DNA from: Uranotaenia lowii
Lineage: Eukaryota > Arthropoda > Insecta > Diptera > Culicidae
Assembly (NCBI RefSeq): GCF_029784155.1
Contig: NC_073693.1
Coordinates: 149,794,843 to 149,858,842, forward strand
DNA length: 64,000 nucleotides
Direction: 5' to 3'
The position numbers and the translations under genes were made by a program. Below, in pieces: positions 59,095 to 64,000 of this stretch (position 1 is its first letter; every line of letters starts with the position of its first letter). The notes under the pieces are model-generated. The model was not told the DNA's origin, did no database searches, and saw only the letters and a program-made list of their open reading frames with translations.

Positions 59095-62000
59095 TTACCA
59101 ACGGCGTCCTTCACCTCCTCGACCACGTCCATATCCCCCGCGGAATCCGCCACCGCCACCTCCGCCAAATCGGTTACCTCCACCGAATCCTCGATTACCT
59201 CCAAATCCACCGCCACCACCGCTATTAAAACCACTTCCACCGCTATTGAAGCCACTTCCACCACTGTTGAAGCCACTTCCACCACCGAAGCCTCCACCAG
59301 AGCGAGGTCCAAACCGATCGCCACCTCCTCCTCGCGGGAATTTGTTAGAATTAGCCCGTGCTTGATCAAGCGGAGTGAGTCCTACGTCGCGCTTGACATC
59401 ATAATCTCCTGCAGTGAATGTGCACAACTCTTTAACTACGTCGATTAGATTGCGGAATTTGTCTTCCAATTGGTTAACATCTTCGGGGCTTTCCGAAATT
59501 CTGATTAGGAGTTCCTGAAGAACCGGCCGCACAGTCACTATTAACGAAGCTTGATAGGGATCCATTTCAAAATTCATCCAATCATCAATACGAACCGCAT
59601 TTTCAACCCATTCAACCTTTTTACAAGCGAATAGCAGAATGTGGATGGGCGAAACCATAGACATCTGTTTACAGCTAACTGCTCTGGTTCGAATTTTTTC
59701 GCCAAACACGAAGAATGGGTAAGGGAATGTTACTTGTAAATTGCTGCAATTGATCGAAGTCTTATGGATGAGTGCCGCCTTCGATTCAGTGGTCAGCACC
59801 TTACGCTTTTCTTTGTGAAAGCAAACGTTCGGATACAGTCCTACACAGAGCAATCCCATTACCATATCCAGGTTGGGTTCGTTGTCATCATCCTGGTTGA
59901 AGTAATGTTCGATCATAGATTCTTCGGGAAAACCTGTCTGTGCCAGCAAATCCAATAACTGCCGCTTGGCTTCTGAAATCACACGTAGTGTCGGCATCTG
60001 GAGACCCTTCCATTCACAGAATGAAATTTCTGCTTCTTCACCCCGTTGGCGTTTTTCAGACCACATCTGCAAAACATGCGTTATGTTAGAGAATAATACA
60101 ATTATGTACATACTGTGTTTGATAACTTACCCTGAAAGCAGTCAACATGGCCACATAGTCAGAATTTTTCTTTCCACTGAGTGCTTTTTGATGCGTCATC
60201 AGGCGACGTTGACCGACGTCCAACTGGAAAATTTCCGAAAATGTACCGGAATATGCAGCTACAGCTGCTACAGGATCGGTAACGCTGAATAGCGTACTTA
60301 AGATTAACATTTTACCCAGCCGGGGTTCAATCGGCAAACGAGCAAGAATGCGACCAAACGGTGTCAACTCCTCGCCCGGTGTTAGACATTTCATTTCCTT
60401 CAGCAACACCTCTGCTTCAATGACGGCATCCAACGGTGGAGGTTCGATGGCCTTGGACAAGAACTGTCCAATCGAGCCCAATCGAAGCAATTTTATGCTA
60501 AGGGCCAATTCGTGTAAGGGTGTGCGGAACATTTCCGGAATCATGTGTTCGTCGAGTTTTTCGAAACGTGCCCGAGAGCAAAGAGTAAAACATTTGCCCG
60601 GCCTGACACGACCTGCACGACCCTTTCCTGAAAAAAAATCATGGATTGTGCTAAGTGGAAAACTACTCCTCAAGTAAAAATGTTGTAATACTAACTTTGT
60701 TCAAGATTTGTGCGCGCCGCCCAGACAGTAGCATAGCTAGTCATATTGTTGTGACTCGTAAACAGTTTCATACGCGCTTTGCAAATATCGATCACATAAA
60801 CAATATCGTCAATGGTGATCGATGTTTCCGCGATGTTAGTGGCAAGGATAACCTTACGAGCATTGCCAAAATGATGGAACACTTTCCTCTGATCTTCTCG
60901 TGGAAGCTGAGAGTGCAATGGTAGAATCATCCAATTCTGCCCGCTAAATTGAGGTTTACTTTGAAGATATTTCATCAAAGCAAAAATAAGATTCCATCCC
61001 GGAAGGAATACAAGCACCGCTCCTGGGACATTTTGTTGATCAATGTAACCGAGTAATGATTCGATAAGTTCGAACGATACTTCGGCTTCCGGCATTCGTG
61101 CCATTGCATTTTTGGTCTGAACAGAATATCTGCGCTCATCGATGACGGCATTCATGTTCGAAGTGTCGGTTTCACCGCTCAGTTTGATCATAGCATCTCC
61201 CTCTCCTTCACCGTCATCATCATCTTTGCCGCTGCGCTTACGTTTCTTGCTGTCCATTGCAGGTACGAACCCCAACATTTCAATGCAATCTTCTAGGAAG
61301 AGCTGTTCTACGGGAAATGCTCTGCCTTCGATTTGAATTACTGGGCAGTTACCAAAATATTCGGAAAAAAGTGTAGTATCTATGGTTGCAGACATAAGAA
61401 TAACCCTCAGATCTGGATAAGTATGCAACATATCTCTTAGAACAACCAGAATAAAGTCACTGTTAACATCGCGCTCGTGGATCTCGTCAACAATAACGTG
61501 GGAAACGCCACGTAATCCGGCCTCAAGCTTCCTCAGGAGAACACCAATCGTACAGAACATTATTGAGCCAAAAGCTCTCGGAAGCACGGATTCAAATCGA
61601 ACGGAATATCCGACAGCCTCACCCAAATTCTCGCACCTTTCGTTTGCAATGCGTTCTGCAACACTGACGGCGCTTATTCTTCTGGGTTGTGTAACGCAAA
61701 TATTGCAATAGGCACCCTGCCCGGAGTTAATGTAATCTTCCAATATAAACTGAGCGATTTGGGTCGTCTTACCGCAGCCCGTATTCCCTCTAATCAATAC
61801 CACCGGGTTGTCATTAATGGCTTCCATAATTTGGCTTCGCATAGCAGCAATCGGTAATTTTTCCCGATCCCTCATACGCTCTTGTAGCTCAGAATCCTGC
61901 TGCAAGCGGTCCCGAGAAGCTTTCAACAAATCATCACTCAATTGTTCTAGCGAAGCCGTGGCTAAGTAACCTTCGTCAATGTTACAGGCAATCCACGGAT

Positions 62001-63756
62001 TCCAATTGGGTTGCGGCGGAGACCACGAGATAACCGAAGCCTGCTGCTTAAGGTTCATAGTTTGGGGTTTGTAGTGCACATCGTCGTCCGAATGTAACAA
62101 ACTAATTGGATCAGGCCCATTCGCTCGTTGGTATTCATTGTTCGGTTGAATACCGATTTCCTGCAGACTTTGTGCAATTTTTTGTTCAAGCTCTGGCGAT
62201 ATACGAACTTTGAACGGTTTCAGCTGCTCTTGATTCCTAAGTTTAAAACAAAAAATTATCATTGTATGCTGATAAAAAAAGAACTGGAAACATACTTTGC
62301 CGATTTCATGGAACCAGTGAAAGCCTCAATGATTCCCAGATGAAACAGTTGTCGAACTAACGAAAGCGAGCAGGATTTGCTAGCCGATTGTTTATTCGAG
62401 CCAGACTCACGTCCAGTTATGTTACGACGTAGCTGTTTGACGTAGAAAGACATTTCCGCAATGAAACTCCTGTAAGATTTTAGAAAAAATGCGATAAATA
62501 TGTTATCGATTATCGATTTGCTGGAATGATTTAAAATGCTGCTTACCGGCTTAATATAAAAGAAAGGCATTCCGGAAACCTCGAAAGTGCATCTTCCGGG
62601 AAGAAGTAATTGGATTTTCCATCTCCAAAAACCTGATTGAATGAGAAAAATCGAATCAAACATTTGCCTTGATCTCCAGTATAAACTGTAAGGCTAGAGT
62701 ATCGATTCAGAAACATCCTTCCTTAGAATATTTCCGACGATTTTAAACTCATCAACCATACTGTGTTTCCATTAGGGTAAATATTTGATTCGATCTAAGC
62801 TCAATTCCTCCGTATCACTTTTTATTCAACAATTTTTTTCCCGAAAGCTGCAACCTCGAGGTCTCAATAACGGAAAGTTGCAAAATAGAATACTCTTTTC
62901 TGTTAGAGTAAACGAATTTGCAAGTAACGGAAAAATCAACAGAAGTCCATTTCTATATATTTCGATTTTTACGAAATGAGTAGAAATGTGTTTCAGAAGC
63001 AGATTCATTCTGTTTAGAACGTTTGAATGTTCAAAACATTCATAGCATCTAAAAATAAATTAAGCATCTCCAATCCTATTTTGTTACCTGTTATGATCGG
63101 GCCCGACGGACGTGTATTTGAACTCCGGACTCAACTTATTCATCTGTAACCACTGATTGAGTTTTCCTTTAGCATTTTCAATAGTCCAGTTTCCGTGGAT
63201 GCGAGCGTTGACATCCAACGATTCAGCCGACTCCATATTAGCTTCCTGTTCGGCCAACTCCTCCTTTGATGGAACGTATTCGTTTCGATCCTGGCGGACG
63301 TACGGCCTGTAAGCCTGACCCAGATCGGACGGACCCATTCCTTGTTGGAAAACGTTGGCCGGATTGACGCTCATCAAATTAGGAGGTCCTGCATTGTTAC
63401 CACCCATTGCTGGACCGCTTGAATCGGGACCCTCAGAGGGAACATCCGATGCGGCCAGCTTTCCCGTCCGTACCAAATAGTTGAGAAAATCACGAGCAGC
63501 GTTCCGCTCGGCGTCTTTCTTGTTGGTAGAATTACCGGCACCGACATACGGTATGTCAGTTACGCGAACTTCGCACAAGAATCTAGCACGGTTCTTGGGG
63601 CCTGTAAACAGTTGAGTAATAAATAATTACAAAATGAAGATTTTTTATAAGCGTCTTTAATTTTAGCTTACCAGTCGGCCGAACCTCGAAAGCAGGTTCA
63701 ATATTATTCCTTTGACACCACTCGTAGAAGAAAGACTTCACATCTTTGGTCGCCAT
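59095..63756 (-). CDS. mle: Maleless / DHX9-type ATP-dependent RNA helicase
   Basis: Six exons on the - strand: 63756-63672, 63601-63088, 62469-62296, 62236-60696, 60627-60131 and 60066-59095. All are GT-AG and the phases join to 1260 codons, close to the fly protein. Two double-stranded RNA-binding domains come first ([14 protein letters not shown] to about residue 80; [15 protein letters not shown] to about 250). Helicase motifs follow: GNTGCGKT near 408, TQPRR, DEIH near 508, SAT near 540, and QRKGRAGR near 771, split between exons four and five. A helicase-associated domain and a Gly/Arg-rich tail follow, with three GSGFNSG repeats and [15 protein letters not shown]. In flies it remodels roX RNA for dosage compensation and acts in RNA editing and splicing; mosquitoes lack roX-type compensation evidence here, so the general RNA helicase role is the safer reading. 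Confidence 0.96.
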
Positions 63757-64000
63757 GATGCGTCAGTAAAATTTGTCAAACTTTTAACCTGTTTTTTGTA
63801 GTTTTCTTAAAAGCGTTGCTTGTTACAAACAGTAACACTAGAAACTATGTGGGTAGAGATTAAATTTTTTGGTAAATTGGAATCGTAAACTTTACAACTT
63901 CAATCACAGTCGCAATTTAAAAATTTCACTTCGCCCGGCTACCTCAGCAGAAAAATCAATGATGAATTTGCGGCCTGAACGTCGGATTGGAAGAGCGCTT
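63757..64000 (-). other. mle 5' leader and upstream region
   Basis: Upstream of the mle ATG there is no TATA box at an obvious distance and no other open gene. The transcription start was not identified. Confidence 0.4.

Noticed and set aside
59071..59448. Ser/Thr-rich + strand open frame, and the - strand frames overlapping it
   Set aside because: It is the antisense of the Gly/Arg-rich tail of mle; repeat codons keep several frames open by chance.

Overview
The window reads as nuclear DNA of an insect, most likely a culicine mosquito. It is AT-rich, has spliced genes with GT-AG introns, and is densely filled with nested transposable elements (TEs). These include the mosquito-type repeat starting GGGGGCATCCATAAATTACG, jockey/CR1-like and I-clade LINEs, insect errantiviruses, hAT, Tc1 and DD37-type mariner relics. 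The species cannot be fixed from the sequence alone.

Two conserved host genes frame the window. On the + strand, 6479-14794 holds the 3' part of a storkhead-box (winged-helix) gene, the STOX1/knockout orthologue; its 5' exons lie outside or were not found. On the - strand, 63756-59095 holds a complete six-exon maleless (MLE/DHX9) RNA helicase of 1260 codons. A small four-exon gene with a BEN-like C-terminus lies at 26975-26129 (-) and carries one apparent frameshift.

Layout: 1-6478, foldback elements, a 2.1-kb non-autonomous Helitron, a rearranged LINE and a mariner relic. 6479-15220, storkhead gene with a 5'-truncated LINE in its long intron. 15604-15858, an almost perfect 255-bp palindrome. 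16060-35900, an old I-clade LINE (LINE C) broken by successive insertions, most with clear target duplications; one insertion is an 11.9-kb block that contains a jockey-like LINE (LINE A), itself interrupted by an intact 5.7-kb LINE (LINE B). 35900-39690, repeat-rich intergenic DNA with a 980-bp element made of GGTAAATTTTACC-type palindromes. 39697-57738, one long (TA)n tract into which two errantiviruses, a hAT element and an intact Tc1 transposon have landed one after another. 59095-64000, mle.

The most interesting signals are: (i) the (TA)n tract acting as a landing pad for four elements whose target duplications are all made of T and A; (ii) five stem-loops with one shared loop and differing stems in the leader of the second errantivirus; (iii) a pair of 3'-UTR hairpins kept with compensating changes in two copies of one LINE family; (iv) two small inverted-repeat elements carrying an intron-containing mini-gene whose stop codon is embedded in its AATAAA signal; and (v) insertions in the I-clade LINE whose removal restores the old reading frame, giving a relative insertion history. 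No computation or database search was possible, so family assignments rest on motif reading.
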